This document shows, in pieces, positions 32,213 through 40,437 of a DNA stretch of 64,000 nucleotides. The position numbers were made by a program, and so were the translations under genes. This DNA comes from Agromyces sp. Marseille-P2726 (GTDB lineage: Bacteria > Actinomycetota > Actinomycetes > Actinomycetales > Microbacteriaceae), in assembly GCF_902809835.1 (NCBI RefSeq), contig NZ_CADDWM010000014.1, positions 1 to 64,000 of the forward strand, given 5' to 3'. Under the pieces are notes generated by a model. That model searched no databases, had not been told where the DNA came from, and saw only the letters and a program-made list of their open reading frames with translations. Numbering within the stretch: position 1 is the stretch's first letter; each line of letters begins with the position of its first letter.

Positions 32213-33049
32213 ATGGGTCGTCTTGACGGCAAGGTCGCATTCATCACTGGCGTCGCGCGTGGGCAGGGTCGCAGTCATGCGATCCGGCTGGCCCAGGAGG
32301 GCGCCGACATCATCGGCGTCGACATCTGCGAGCCCGTGCCGACGAACAACATCCCGCCGGCGACCGAGGCCGACATGGCCGAGACGGTGCGGCTGGTCGA
32401 AGCCCTCGACCGGCGCATCATCGCCACGAAGGCCGACGTCCGCGACTACGACGCGGTGAAGGCAGCGGTCGACGAGGGGGTCGCCGAGCTTGGCCGGCTC
32501 GACATCGTCGCGGCCAACGCCGGAATCGCGGGAACGCCGAACCCCGCCGAGAACCTGTCCGAAGAGGACTGGACGACGATGATCGACATCAACCTCTCGG
32601 GGGTGTGGCGGAGTATCAAGGCAGCGATCCCGCACCTCAAGGCCGCGGGTCGTGGGTCGATCATCATCACGAGCTCGACCGCGGGCCTCAACGCCTACCA
32701 GAACCTGGCGCATTACGTATCGGCCAAGCACGGTGTGGTGGGGCTGATGCGCACGCTCGCGCTCGAGCTCGCACCCGACATGATTCGGGTGAACTCGGTG
32801 CACCCGACCAGCGTCGACACCGACATGATTCAGAACGAGACCATCTACGGGCTGTTCGCGCCCGACCTCGAGCCCGAAGAGCGTACGCGAGAGGCGGTCG
32901 GCGAGCGGTTCGCGACCCTGAATGCGTTGCCGGTCCCGTGGGTCGAGGCCGTCGACATCTCGAACGCCGTGCTGTTCCTCGCCTCCGACGAGGCGCGCTA
33001 CATCACAGGCGTGGCGCTGCCGGTCGACGCTGGGCAGACCACCAAGTAG
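32213..33049 (+). CDS. Mycofactocin-type SDR oxidoreductase 6
   Basis: A 278-residue SDR. It has [12 protein letters not shown] (12-23), with Val replacing the Ala found in SDR2-5, ANAGIA at 101-106, Ser154/155 and Tyr168/Lys172 (YVSAK). The insert [20 protein letters not shown] is present. The substrate loop reads MIQNETIYGLFAPDLEPEER. ATG 32213 follows AAAGGAAAGAATC. It ends VDAGQTTK and lies 13 bp before the MoxR gene with a strong AGGAGGAG, so SDR6 and MoxR are probably co-translated. Confidence 0.9.
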   Translation: MGRLDGKVAFITGVARGQGRSHAIRLAQEGADIIGVDICEPVPTNNIPPATEADMAETVRLVEALDRRIIATKADVRDYDAVKAAVDEGVAELGRLDIVAANAGIAGTPNPAENLSEEDWTTMIDINLSGVWRSIKAAIPHLKAAGRGSIIITSSTAGLNAYQNLAHYVSAKHGVVGLMRTLALELAPDMIRVNSVHPTSVDTDMIQNETIYGLFAPDLEPEERTREAVGERFATLNALPVPWVEAVDISNAVLFLASDEARYITGVALPVDAGQTTK

Positions 33050-33062
33050 GAGGAGCAACACC

Positions 33063-33998
33063 GTGACCGACACCACTCGAGCGGATGCCGCGCCCGGCGA
33101 GCTCGCGGCGAACCGCCAACGCATCGCCTCGCATGTCGTCGGCCGCGAACGCGAGCTGGAACTCACGCTCGCGGCCGTCGCGGCTGGGCGCGACATCCTG
33201 CTCGAGGGGCCGCCCGGCACGAGCAAGACGACGATGCTCACGGCGATCACCGAGGAGTGGGGCATCCCGCTGCTCTTCGTCGAGGGCAACGCCGACCTGA
33301 CGCCTGCGAAGCTCGTGGGCCACCACAACCCGGCGCGGGTGTTGAAGGAGGACTACAGTCCTGACAACTTCGTGGCCGGTCCACTCGTCGAGGCGATGAC
33401 CGAGGGTGGATTCCTCTACATCGAGGAGTTCAACCGCGCGCCGGAGGACACCTTGAATACGCTGCTCACCGCGATGGCTGATCGCTCCATCGCGGTGCCG
33501 CGCGTCGGGAAGATCAAGGCCAAGCCGACGTTCCGGGTCATCGCCTCGATGAACCCCTACGACAACGTCGGCACGACCCGTCTCTCGACGAGCGTGCACG
33601 ACCGGCTCAACCGGTTGGCGGTGGGCTACCAGGACGCCCCGAGCGAGGAGGCGATCGTCCGGCTCCGCACCGGCGCCGAGGGCCCCGTCGGTGATCGCCT
33701 CGTCTCCGACGCGGTCGCGGTCACCCGCGCGACTCGCGACCATCCCGACATCCGACAGGGGTCGAGCGTGCGTGGCGCGATCGACTGCGTGCTCGTCGCG
33801 ACGAAGCTCGCCGACCTGCGCGGCGTCACCTCGCCCGATGAGGAGGGGTATGCAGAGCTCGTGTTCGACGCGATGATCGTGTCGCTCTCGGGCCGGATCC
33901 ACATCGACGAGGCGGTCGACACGACCCCCGAGCGAGTGCTCCGCGAGATCTGGGAGGACCGATTCATCCTCGAGCCGGCGACGGCGGCACCGGGATGA
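33063..33998 (+). CDS. MoxR-family AAA+ ATPase
   Basis: A 311-residue AAA+ protein of the MoxR/CbbQ-like group, chaperones that use ATP to mature or activate partner enzymes with a VWA protein. Walker A is EGPPGTSKTT near 45-54, Walker B FLYIEEFNRAPED near 115-127, and sensor 1 RVIASMNPYDNVG near 156-168. GTG 33063 has AGGAGGAG upstream. The next gene encodes a VWA protein, the usual MoxR partner. Being inside the mft locus, its client could be a mycofactocin enzyme; this is inference. Confidence 0.9.
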   Translation: MTDTTRADAAPGELAANRQRIASHVVGRERELELTLAAVAAGRDILLEGPPGTSKTTMLTAITEEWGIPLLFVEGNADLTPAKLVGHHNPARVLKEDYSPDNFVAGPLVEAMTEGGFLYIEEFNRAPEDTLNTLLTAMADRSIAVPRVGKIKAKPTFRVIASMNPYDNVGTTRLSTSVHDRLNRLAVGYQDAPSEEAIVRLRTGAEGPVGDRLVSDAVAVTRATRDHPDIRQGSSVRGAIDCVLVATKLADLRGVTSPDEEGYAELVFDAMIVSLSGRIHIDEAVDTTPERVLREIWEDRFILEPATAAPG

Positions 33999-34052
33999 AG
34001 GGAGGTCCCCGCGGACTCGCCGCTTCAGCGCCGGCGTCCCGATCGGCGCGGC

Positions 34053-34988
34053 GTGAAGGGCAAGCCGCTGCGTCGCAAGCCGAAGCAGCTCGACGAGCAG
34101 CCCACGGTGTTCGACGCGACCGCCGGCCCCGGCGGGGCGATGATCATGCGGCCGACGGACGAGGGTCGGCGCGGCGCGCCGGCGAAGCCGATGCCGGGGA
34201 GCACGGCCATGGGATTCACTGACGAGGCGGCATCCGTCGTCGTCCCCGAAGCGGATGCCGCGGTCGACCCGGTCGCCCGGACCCGCGCCCGGCAGATCGC
34301 CTCGCGTCTCGCCATCCGGCGGCCCAGACGCGATGCGACCAGCCGGGGCGGCATCGGCGAGCTCGGCAGCCTGCCGTACCGGGGCGGCTCCGACGAGATC
34401 GACCTCGACGCCACGATCGAGGTGCTCGCCGAGCGTCCGGTGCCCGAGGACGAGGACATCGTCGTGCGCGATCGCATCCGCACCAAGCGGTCGGTGGTGC
34501 TCGCGGTGGATGTCTCGGGGTCGATGAAGGGCGAGCGCGTCGCGACCGCCGCGGCGACCGTCGGCGCACTCGCCGGTGAGCTCGAGCACGACGACCTCGC
34601 CGTGATCGCGTTCTGGTCGGATGCCGCGATCCTGCTGAACCTCGGCGAGCTCGTGAAGCCCATGGACCTACTCGACTCCATCATGCGGATCCCGGCACAG
34701 GGGCTCACCAACGTGGCATTCCCTCTGGAGCTCGCCGCGAAGCAGCTCCACCGCGCGCCCGTGCGTGATGCCCGTGTCGTCCTGCTCTCGGACTGCGTGC
34801 ACAACGCCGGACCCGACCCACGACCGCTCGCCGCCCGCCTTCCGCGACTCGACGTGCTGCTCGATGCGAGTGGCGAACACGACGTGGAACTCGGGCGGGA
34901 TCTCGCCCGGATCGGGCGGGGTACGCTCCATGTCGTGCGCGACTACCGGAGCGTCGCACCGGCGGTGAGCAGCATCTTCGGAGGATGA
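34053..34988 (+). CDS. VWA-domain protein, MoxR partner (CoxE-like)
   Basis: A 311-residue protein. A basic, disordered N-terminus (KGKPLRRKPKQL) and an Arg-rich middle precede a VWA domain with the MIDAS motif VDVSGSMKGER near 151-161. Later MIDAS-contributing segments are QGLTNVAFPLEL and VVLLSDCVHNAG. The pairing with MoxR resembles CoxD/CoxE and NorQ/NorD-type maturation systems. The start is uncertain. GTG 34053 lacks a ribosome site and lies 54 bp after MoxR. An ATG at 33995 overlaps the MoxR stop but is in another frame, so a frameshift or ribosome slippage near the 5' end cannot be excluded. Confidence 0.78.
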   Translation: MKGKPLRRKPKQLDEQPTVFDATAGPGGAMIMRPTDEGRRGAPAKPMPGSTAMGFTDEAASVVVPEADAAVDPVARTRARQIASRLAIRRPRRDATSRGGIGELGSLPYRGGSDEIDLDATIEVLAERPVPEDEDIVVRDRIRTKRSVVLAVDVSGSMKGERVATAAATVGALAGELEHDDLAVIAFWSDAAILLNLGELVKPMDLLDSIMRIPAQGLTNVAFPLELAAKQLHRAPVRDARVVLLSDCVHNAGPDPRPLAARLPRLDVLLDASGEHDVELGRDLARIGRGTLHVVRDYRSVAPAVSSIFGG

Positions 34989-35040
34989 CCCGAGACCACG
35001 CGAGTGCTTCGAGACGGAGGACGATTCGCCCCAGGTGAAC

Positions 35041-35092
35041 GACCTGCATGGCCTGCGTGACCTGCGACCTGCATGACCTGCATGACCTGCAC
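35041..35092. repeat. 9-bp tandem repeat upstream of mftD
   Basis: GACCTGCAT-type 9-10-bp units occur about six times in a row with small changes (GACCTGCATG, GCCTGCGT, GACCTGCATGACCTGCAT). The repeat lies in the 143-bp gap before mftD; the ribosome site GAAGGGAGA follows it. No palindrome is evident. Confidence 0.8.
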
Positions 35093-35131
35093 GATGAATG
35101 AGCGGACGAGATCCGCGAAGGGAGATCCGAA

Positions 35132-36424
35132 ATGGCCAACAAGTGGTTCGAGACGGTGGCCGTCGCACAGCGACGGGCCAAGAAGCGGCTGCCCGGGTCG
35201 GTCTACGGTGCATTGATCGGAGGGTCCGAACGGGGGCTCACGTATCGCGACAACATGGACGCCTTCGGCGAGCTGCAGTTCTCGCCGCACGTCGCCGGAC
35301 ACCAGGCCGAGCGCAAGCTCGACACCACGGTGATGGGCATCCCCATCTCGCTGCCGGTGCTGATCTCGCCGACGGGCGTGCAGGCGGTGCATCCCGAGGG
35401 TGAGGTGGCGGTGGCCCGTGCGGCCGCGAACCGGGGCACGATCATGGGCCTCAGCTCGTTCGCGTCGAAGCCGGTCGAGGACGTGGCGGCGGCGAATCCG
35501 AACACGTTCTTCCAGGTGTACTGGAGCGGGACCCGCGACGCGATGCTGCACCGGCTGGAGCGCGCCCGCGCGGCGGGCGCGAAGGGCCTCATCGCCACGC
35601 TCGACTGGTCGTTCTCCAACGGCCGGGACTGGGGGAGCCCCTGGATCCCCGAGAAGCTCACCCTCCAGGCGGCGATGCGGTTCGGGCCGCAGGCGATCAC
35701 GAAGCCGACGTGGCTGCTCGACTTCCTGAAGGCGGGCCAGATCCCCGACCTCACGACACCGAACCTGGCCCCGGCCGACGGGGGCCCGGCGCCCACGTTC
35801 TTCGGCGCCTACGGCGAATGGATGTCGCCCCCGCCGCCGACCTGGGAGGACGTGGCGTGGCTTCGTGAGCAGTGGGGCGGGCCGTTCATGCTGAAGGGCG
35901 TGACCCGGATCGACGACGCAAGGCGTGCGGTCGATGCCGGCGTGACGGCGATCTCGGTGTCGAATCACGGCGGCAACAACCTCGACTCGACGCCCGCGTC
36001 GATCCGGATGCTGCCCGGCATCGCCGAGGCGGTCGGCGACCAGGTCGAGGTGCTCCTCGACGGCGGCATCCGGCGTGGCGGAGATGTCGCGAAGGCGCTC
36101 GCGCTCGGGGCGCGTGCGGTCATGATCGGCCGGGCCTACCTCTGGGGCTTGGCGGCCAACGGGCAGGCCGGTGTCGAGAACGTGTTCGACGTGCTCCGCG
36201 GCGGCCTCGACTCAGCGGTACTCGGCCTCGGCCACTCGGGGATCGACGAGCTCTCTCCGGCCGACCTGCACATCCCGGCGACCTTCCGACGCGACCTCGG
36301 GGCCGGTGCGGATGCGGCGCCGGCGCAGGCTGCCGGGCGGGCGGCCGAGCCCGCGGCAGCCCCGACGAAACCCGACGTCGCGGAGCCCCACCCCGACGAA
36401 GCTGTCGCACTCGGCAACGCCTGA
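35132..36424 (+). CDS. mftD: Mycofactocin FMN-dependent synthase
   Basis: A 430-residue FMN enzyme of the L-lactate/glycolate oxidase fold. In known systems MftD oxidatively deaminates the released dipeptide-like intermediate (AHDP) to premycofactocin. FMN motifs are LPVLISPTGVQAVHPEGEVA near 75-94 and LLDGGIRRGGDVAKALALGA near 310-329, and the catalytic His lies in SNHGGNNLDSTPAS near 283-296. The last 40 residues are an Ala/Pro-rich tail not expected in the family. ATG 35132 follows GAAGGGAGATCC. MftE begins ten bases downstream. Confidence 0.95.
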   Translation: MANKWFETVAVAQRRAKKRLPGSVYGALIGGSERGLTYRDNMDAFGELQFSPHVAGHQAERKLDTTVMGIPISLPVLISPTGVQAVHPEGEVAVARAAANRGTIMGLSSFASKPVEDVAAANPNTFFQVYWSGTRDAMLHRLERARAAGAKGLIATLDWSFSNGRDWGSPWIPEKLTLQAAMRFGPQAITKPTWLLDFLKAGQIPDLTTPNLAPADGGPAPTFFGAYGEWMSPPPPTWEDVAWLREQWGGPFMLKGVTRIDDARRAVDAGVTAISVSNHGGNNLDSTPASIRMLPGIAEAVGDQVEVLLDGGIRRGGDVAKALALGARAVMIGRAYLWGLAANGQAGVENVFDVLRGGLDSAVLGLGHSGIDELSPADLHIPATFRRDLGAGADAAPAQAAGRAAEPAAAPTKPDVAEPHPDEAVALGNA

Positions 36425-36433
36425 GGCGGGGCG

Positions 36434-37258
36434 GTGACGGCTGAGGGGCCCCACGACCGGTCGTCGCCCGCCGGGGGTCGGCCTGCCCCGGCGGCGCGGC
36501 TCGTCGCCCGGTCGTGGCCCGACGTGGGCCGTCCGGTGGTGTTCGTGCCGGTCGGATCCACCGAGCAGCACGGGCCGCACCTGCCGCTCGACACCGACAC
36601 TCTCGTGGCATCCGTCGTCGCGACCGAGCTCGCTGCTCGGCTCACCGCAGCCGGCACCGACGCGGTCGTGGCGCCCGCCATCGCCTACGGCGCGAGCGGC
36701 GAGCACCAGGGCTTCCCGGGCACCGTCTCGATCGGCACCGAGGCGCTCGCGTTCCTCCTGCTCGAGTACGGTCGATCGGCGTCATCATGGTTCGACCGCG
36801 TGGTGTTCGTGAACGGCCACGGCGGCAACGTGGAGGCGCTCGCCCGGTCGGTTCCGGTGCTCGTCTCCGAGCAGCGGGCAGTGGCGTGGGTGCCCTGCGT
36901 GCCCGGGCCCGACGCGACGCGCGACGGCATTCCCGTCGACGCGCACGCCGGGCGGTCCGAGACCTCGGTGCTCCTCGCCATCGACGAGGCGCGCGTGCAT
37001 GTCGACCGGCTGCACCCCGGCAACAGCGCTCCGATCCGGGAGCTCATCGGCGAGCTGCGCGCCGGTGGGGTGCGCGCGATCGCGCCCGACGGCGTGCTCG
37101 GCGACCCCACCGAGGCCACCGCCGGCGAGGGACGGACGCTGCTTCGCTCCATGGTCGAGGAGGCGTGGTCGCGCCTCCGAAGCGGCCGGATCGATGAGCG
37201 TGGATGCCTCGTCGCCGGCGTCGCGACACCCGATCCGACCATTGGAGCCGTGTCGTGA
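36434..37258 (+). CDS. mftE: Mycofactocin precursor peptidase (creatininase family)
   Basis: A 274-residue metal-dependent amidohydrolase that cuts the crosslinked Val-Tyr end from modified MftA. Metal and active-site residues are visible in GSTEQHGPHLPLDTDT (about 42-57), NGHGGNVEAL near 126-135 and DAHAGRSETSVLLAI near 170-184. The N-terminal 20 residues are a variable leader. GTG 36434 is the start that precedes the domain. The 3' end overlaps mftF by four bases (GTGA). Confidence 0.95.
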   Translation: MTAEGPHDRSSPAGGRPAPAARLVARSWPDVGRPVVFVPVGSTEQHGPHLPLDTDTLVASVVATELAARLTAAGTDAVVAPAIAYGASGEHQGFPGTVSIGTEALAFLLLEYGRSASSWFDRVVFVNGHGGNVEALARSVPVLVSEQRAVAWVPCVPGPDATRDGIPVDAHAGRSETSVLLAIDEARVHVDRLHPGNSAPIRELIGELRAGGVRAIAPDGVLGDPTEATAGEGRTLLRSMVEEAWSRLRSGRIDERGCLVAGVATPDPTIGAVS

Positions 37259-38736
37259 CGACGGCACCGCCCTCGACGGCGTCGACCGGCGCTTCGCCGC
37301 CCCCGTCGGCGCTCCCCGACGGGTTCGTGGTGCGCCTCAACCGCCACACCCGCGTGCTCGACGATGGCGCCGCACTCGTGGGCGGCTCCCCGACGCGCAT
37401 CTCCCGGCTGAAGCCGCTCGCGCTCCGCAGCATGCGGGGTCGCGAGATCACGGTGACGGATGCCGCGAGCCGAGCGTTCGCGGACCACCTCCTCGTAACC
37501 GGCATGGCCGACCCGGTGGTCGACGTCCTGCCTCCCGTCGACCTCTCGCTCGCCACCGTGGTGATTCCCGTGCGCGACCGTCCGCGACAGCTCGACCGCC
37601 TGCTGCGGTCGCTCGGCGGCACGCTGCCGGTGATCGTGGTCGACGATGCATCCGTCGACCGCTCGGCCGTCGCCGAGGTGGCCCGACGGCACGGGGCCGA
37701 GCTGCTGACGCTCGACGTGAACGTCGGGCCGGCGGGCGCGCGCAACGCGGGGCTTGCTCGGGTCGCGACGCCGTTCGTGGTCTTCGTCGACTCCGACGTG
37801 GTCGTCGAGCTGACCGCCATCGAGGTGATGCTGCGGCACTTCGCCGACCCGGGGCTGGCGATGGTCGCCCCGCGCGTGCTCGGTCTCGCGAGCGATCGGC
37901 CCAACTGGATCACCCGGTATGAAGACGCCCGCTCGTCCCTCGACCTCGGCAGCGACTCGTCGAGCGTGCGGCCCCGCTCACCCGTGACCTGGGTGTCGAG
38001 CACGTGCCTCGTGGCACGGGTCGACGCGCTTGGGCACGGATTCGACGAATCGATGCGCGTCGGCGAAGACGTCGACCTCGTGTGGCGTCTCGTGGAGCGG
38101 GGCCTCCGGGTGCGGTTCGAGCCCGCGGCCACCGTGCACCACGAGCACCGGTCGACGGTGCGGGCCTGGCTCGCACGCAAGTTCTTCTACGGCACGGGCG
38201 CGCACCCCCTCGCCGAACGACACCCCGACGACATCGCGCCCGTCGTGCTCCCGCCGTGGGGCGCCGCGCTGCTCGTCGCGCTCGCCGCCCAGCGACGCTG
38301 GTCGCTGCCGGTCGCAGCGCTCGTCATGGCCGGCACGGCGGCGCGTATCGGCCGCCGCGCGACGGCGGTGCGGCATCCGTATCGGCTCGCAGCCAGGCTC
38401 ACCGGATACGGGGCGATCGCTGCGATCGCACAGGGATTCGCTCTGCTGCTGCGGCACTGGTGGCCGTTGACGGTCATGGGATGCCTCGTGTCGGCGCGCG
38501 TACGCCGGGCCGTGCTCGTGGCGGCCCTCGCCGACACGGCGTGGGAGTTCGCGCGCACGAAACCCCGGCTCGATCCCGTGCGCTTCGGGATCGCCCGCCG
38601 CCTCGACGACGCCGCGTACGGTGCGGGCGTCTGGTGGAGCGCCCTGCGGGCGCGCTCGCCGAAGGCCCTGCTGCCCGACCTGCGCCGCACCCATGGATCG
38701 AGCAGAGAGCGGCGGCCGCAGACGTTGATCGAGTAG
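37255..38736 (+). CDS. mftF: Mycofactocin glycosyltransferase
   Basis: A 493-residue family-2 glycosyltransferase that adds glucose units to mycofactocin. The GT-A domain has VVIPVRDRPRQLDRLLRSL near 102-120, VDDAS, GPAGARNAGL and the DxD motif FVDSDVVV near 180. ESMRVGEDVDLVWRL is near 267. Two or more membrane helices follow (GAALLVALA; LVAALADTAW region), so it is membrane-bound. The final residues SSRERRPQTLIE and the TAG stop lie in a REP-like element (TTGATCGAGTAG), meaning that the element supplies the native C-terminus. The GTG start overlaps mftE. Confidence 0.94.
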   Translation: MTTAPPSTASTGASPPPSALPDGFVVRLNRHTRVLDDGAALVGGSPTRISRLKPLALRSMRGREITVTDAASRAFADHLLVTGMADPVVDVLPPVDLSLATVVIPVRDRPRQLDRLLRSLGGTLPVIVVDDASVDRSAVAEVARRHGAELLTLDVNVGPAGARNAGLARVATPFVVFVDSDVVVELTAIEVMLRHFADPGLAMVAPRVLGLASDRPNWITRYEDARSSLDLGSDSSSVRPRSPVTWVSSTCLVARVDALGHGFDESMRVGEDVDLVWRLVERGLRVRFEPAATVHHEHRSTVRAWLARKFFYGTGAHPLAERHPDDIAPVVLPPWGAALLVALAAQRRWSLPVAALVMAGTAARIGRRATAVRHPYRLAARLTGYGAIAAIAQGFALLLRHWWPLTVMGCLVSARVRRAVLVAALADTAWEFARTKPRLDPVRFGIARRLDDAAYGAGVWWSALRARSPKALLPDLRRTHGSSRERRPQTLIE

Positions 38737-39055
38737 GGAGCGGCGGAGCCGCACCCGTATCGAGATCCGGCGGCCGCAAACGTTGATCGAGTCGGGGGCG
38801 GCGGAGCCGCACCCGTATCGAGATCCGCGGGTCGCAGACGTTGATCGAGTAGGGAGCGGCGGAGCCGCACCCGTATCGAGATCCGCGGGTCGCAGACGTT
38901 GACCGAGTAGGGAGCGGCGGAGCCGCACCCGTATCGAGATCCAGGGGGCGGGCGTCTCGATACGCGTCCGCCTGCGGCGGGCGCTACTCGACGAGCGGGG
39001 TCGGGCGTCTCGATACGCGTCCGCCTGCGGCGGGCGCTACTCGACGACCGCGGGC
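38718..39055. repeat. REP-like array between mftF and a luciferase-like gene
   Basis: Four direct 58-bp units (38718, 38776, 38834, 38892) start GCAGACGTTGATCGAGTAGG and contain GCGGAGCCGCACCCGTATCG. Two inverted units of about 53 bp follow (about 38950 and 39003), starting GGGCGTCTCGATACGCGTCC. The array separates convergent genes and contains both their stop codons: TAG of mftF at its left edge and TAG of the luciferase-like gene at its right edge. It probably serves as a two-way terminator. Confidence 0.95.
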
Positions 39056-40113
39056 TCCCACCCGATGGCCGGGGCCACGTGCTCGGCGATGGCGGCGAGC
39101 AGTCGCGCGTTGTAGTCGACCCCGAGCTGGTTGGGCACCGTGACGAGCATGGTGTCGGCCGCGGCGACGGCGGCGTCCTTCGCGAGGTCGGCGGCGATCT
39201 CGTCGGGCTCCCCGATATAGCTCTTGCCGAAGCGGGCGAGCCCGCCGTCGAGGAACCCGACCTGGTCCTTCGTGTCGCCGGCCATGCGCGGCCCGAAGAT
39301 CTCGCGATCCTCATCGGTCACCAGCGGGATCACGCTGCGCGACACCGAGACGCGAGGGGTGCGCTCCCATCCGGCATCCGCCCAGGTGTCGCGGAAGACC
39401 TGGATCTGCTCGGCCTGCAGCTCGTCGAACGGCACGCCCGTGTCTTCGGTCAGCAGCGTCGAGCTCATGAGGTTCATGCCCTGCTCAGCCGTCCACTTGG
39501 CCGTCGCGCGCGTCCCCGCCCCCCACCAGATCCGGTCGACGAGCCCCGGCGACTGCGGCTGGATCGGCAGGGTGCCGGGGGAGCCCGTCATCTGCGGGTT
39601 AGCCGGCGCGACGCCCGCCCCGGCCAGCGCGGCCCGGAACAGCTCCGTCTTCGCCCGCGCGAGGTCGGCGTCGTCCTGTCCGTCGGGCGGCACGTAGCCG
39701 AACGCGTGCGCACCGTTGAGGGCCGGCTCGGGCGACCCGCGGCTCACGCCGAGCTGCAGCCGCCCCTCGCCGTCGGGCGGCGCGCTGATGAGGTCGGCGG
39801 CCGCCGCCTCCTCCGCCATGTAGAGCGGGTTCTCGTAGCGCATGTCGATGACGCCGGTGCCGATCTCGATGCGGCTCGTGCGGGCCGCGATCGCCGCGAG
39901 CAGCGGGAACGGGCTCGCGAGCTGGCGGGCGAAATGGTGCACCCGGAAGAACGCGCCGTCGATCCCGAGCTCCTCGGCCGCCACGGCGAGCTCGATCGAC
40001 TGCACGAGCGCGTCGCGACCGGTTCGCGTGCGCGACTGCGGTGACGGATGCCAGTGGCCGAACGAGAGGAACCCGATGCGCTTCTTCACACCCGTCTCAG
40101 CGCCCTGCGGCAT
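39037..40113 (-). CDS. Luciferase-like (LLM) flavin-dependent oxidoreductase
   Basis: A 358-residue member of the bacterial luciferase-like monooxygenase family. It has IGFLSFGHWHPSPQSRTRTG near the start, AVAAEELGIDGAFFRVHHFA near 43-62, AAIAARTSRIEIGTGVIDMR near 73-92, LQLGVSRGSPEPAL, and the C-terminal FGKSYIGEPDEIAADLAKD. It binds reduced FMN or a related flavin; the substrate is unknown. ATG 40113 is used; a GTG at 40089 (VKKRIGFLSF) is possible. The last residues VVE and the TAG stop come from a REP-like arm (GTCGTCGAGTAG). Confidence 0.88.
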   Translation of the reverse strand: MPQGAETGVKKRIGFLSFGHWHPSPQSRTRTGRDALVQSIELAVAAEELGIDGAFFRVHHFARQLASPFPLLAAIAARTSRIEIGTGVIDMRYENPLYMAEEAAAADLISAPPDGEGRLQLGVSRGSPEPALNGAHAFGYVPPDGQDDADLARAKTELFRAALAGAGVAPANPQMTGSPGTLPIQPQSPGLVDRIWWGAGTRATAKWTAEQGMNLMSSTLLTEDTGVPFDELQAEQIQVFRDTWADAGWERTPRVSVSRSVIPLVTDEDREIFGPRMAGDTKDQVGFLDGGLARFGKSYIGEPDEIAADLAKDAAVAAADTMLVTVPNQLGVDYNARLLAAIAEHVAPAIGWEPAVVE

Positions 40114-40223
40114 CCGTCCATTCCCCTCATGTGGCGGCGACTGCGAAATACGACATCCTCCGGATGCCGAGGGCCCGCCTTAGGGAGGAGCTTAGAGGCA
40201 CACGACGAAGAACCGGAGTGAAG

Positions 40224-40427
40224 ATGTTGATCTCGGAACTGTCCTTCCCGCACCTGCAGGCCGCTCACGAGGCGCGCCTCAGCGAGGAACTCGAGCGTCG
40301 ACGCGTCATCCGCGAGATCCTCGAGGAGGAGGCCGCCATCGAGCGGGCCGCCCACCCCGCGACCCGGTACCGCCGTCGACGCCTTACACGGGCGGTCGCG
40401 CCGGCCGCGGAGCCCTGCCCGACCTGA
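40224..40427 (+). CDS. Small Glu/Arg-rich hypothetical protein
   Basis: Not recognised. The 67-residue product starts MLISELSFPHLQAAHEARLS, continues as a charged helix (EELERRRVIREILEEEAAIE) likely to form a coiled coil, and ends in a basic stretch (RYRRRRLTRAV). ATG 40224 has CGGAG at the right distance; a GTG at 40218 is in frame. An upstream segment with TTAGGG and TTAGAG could hold a promoter. It is flanked on the right by a REP-like array. Codon use fits a real gene, but confidence is moderate. Confidence 0.6.
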   Translation: MLISELSFPHLQAAHEARLSEELERRRVIREILEEEAAIERAAHPATRYRRRRLTRAVAPAAEPCPT

Positions 40428-40437
40428 CGACCGCCGG

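Noticed and set aside
33995-34222. Separate 75-residue gene overlapping the MoxR stop
   Set aside because: Ala/Arg-rich with no features, and it overlaps the VWA gene in another frame. It is kept only as a note on the uncertain VWA start.
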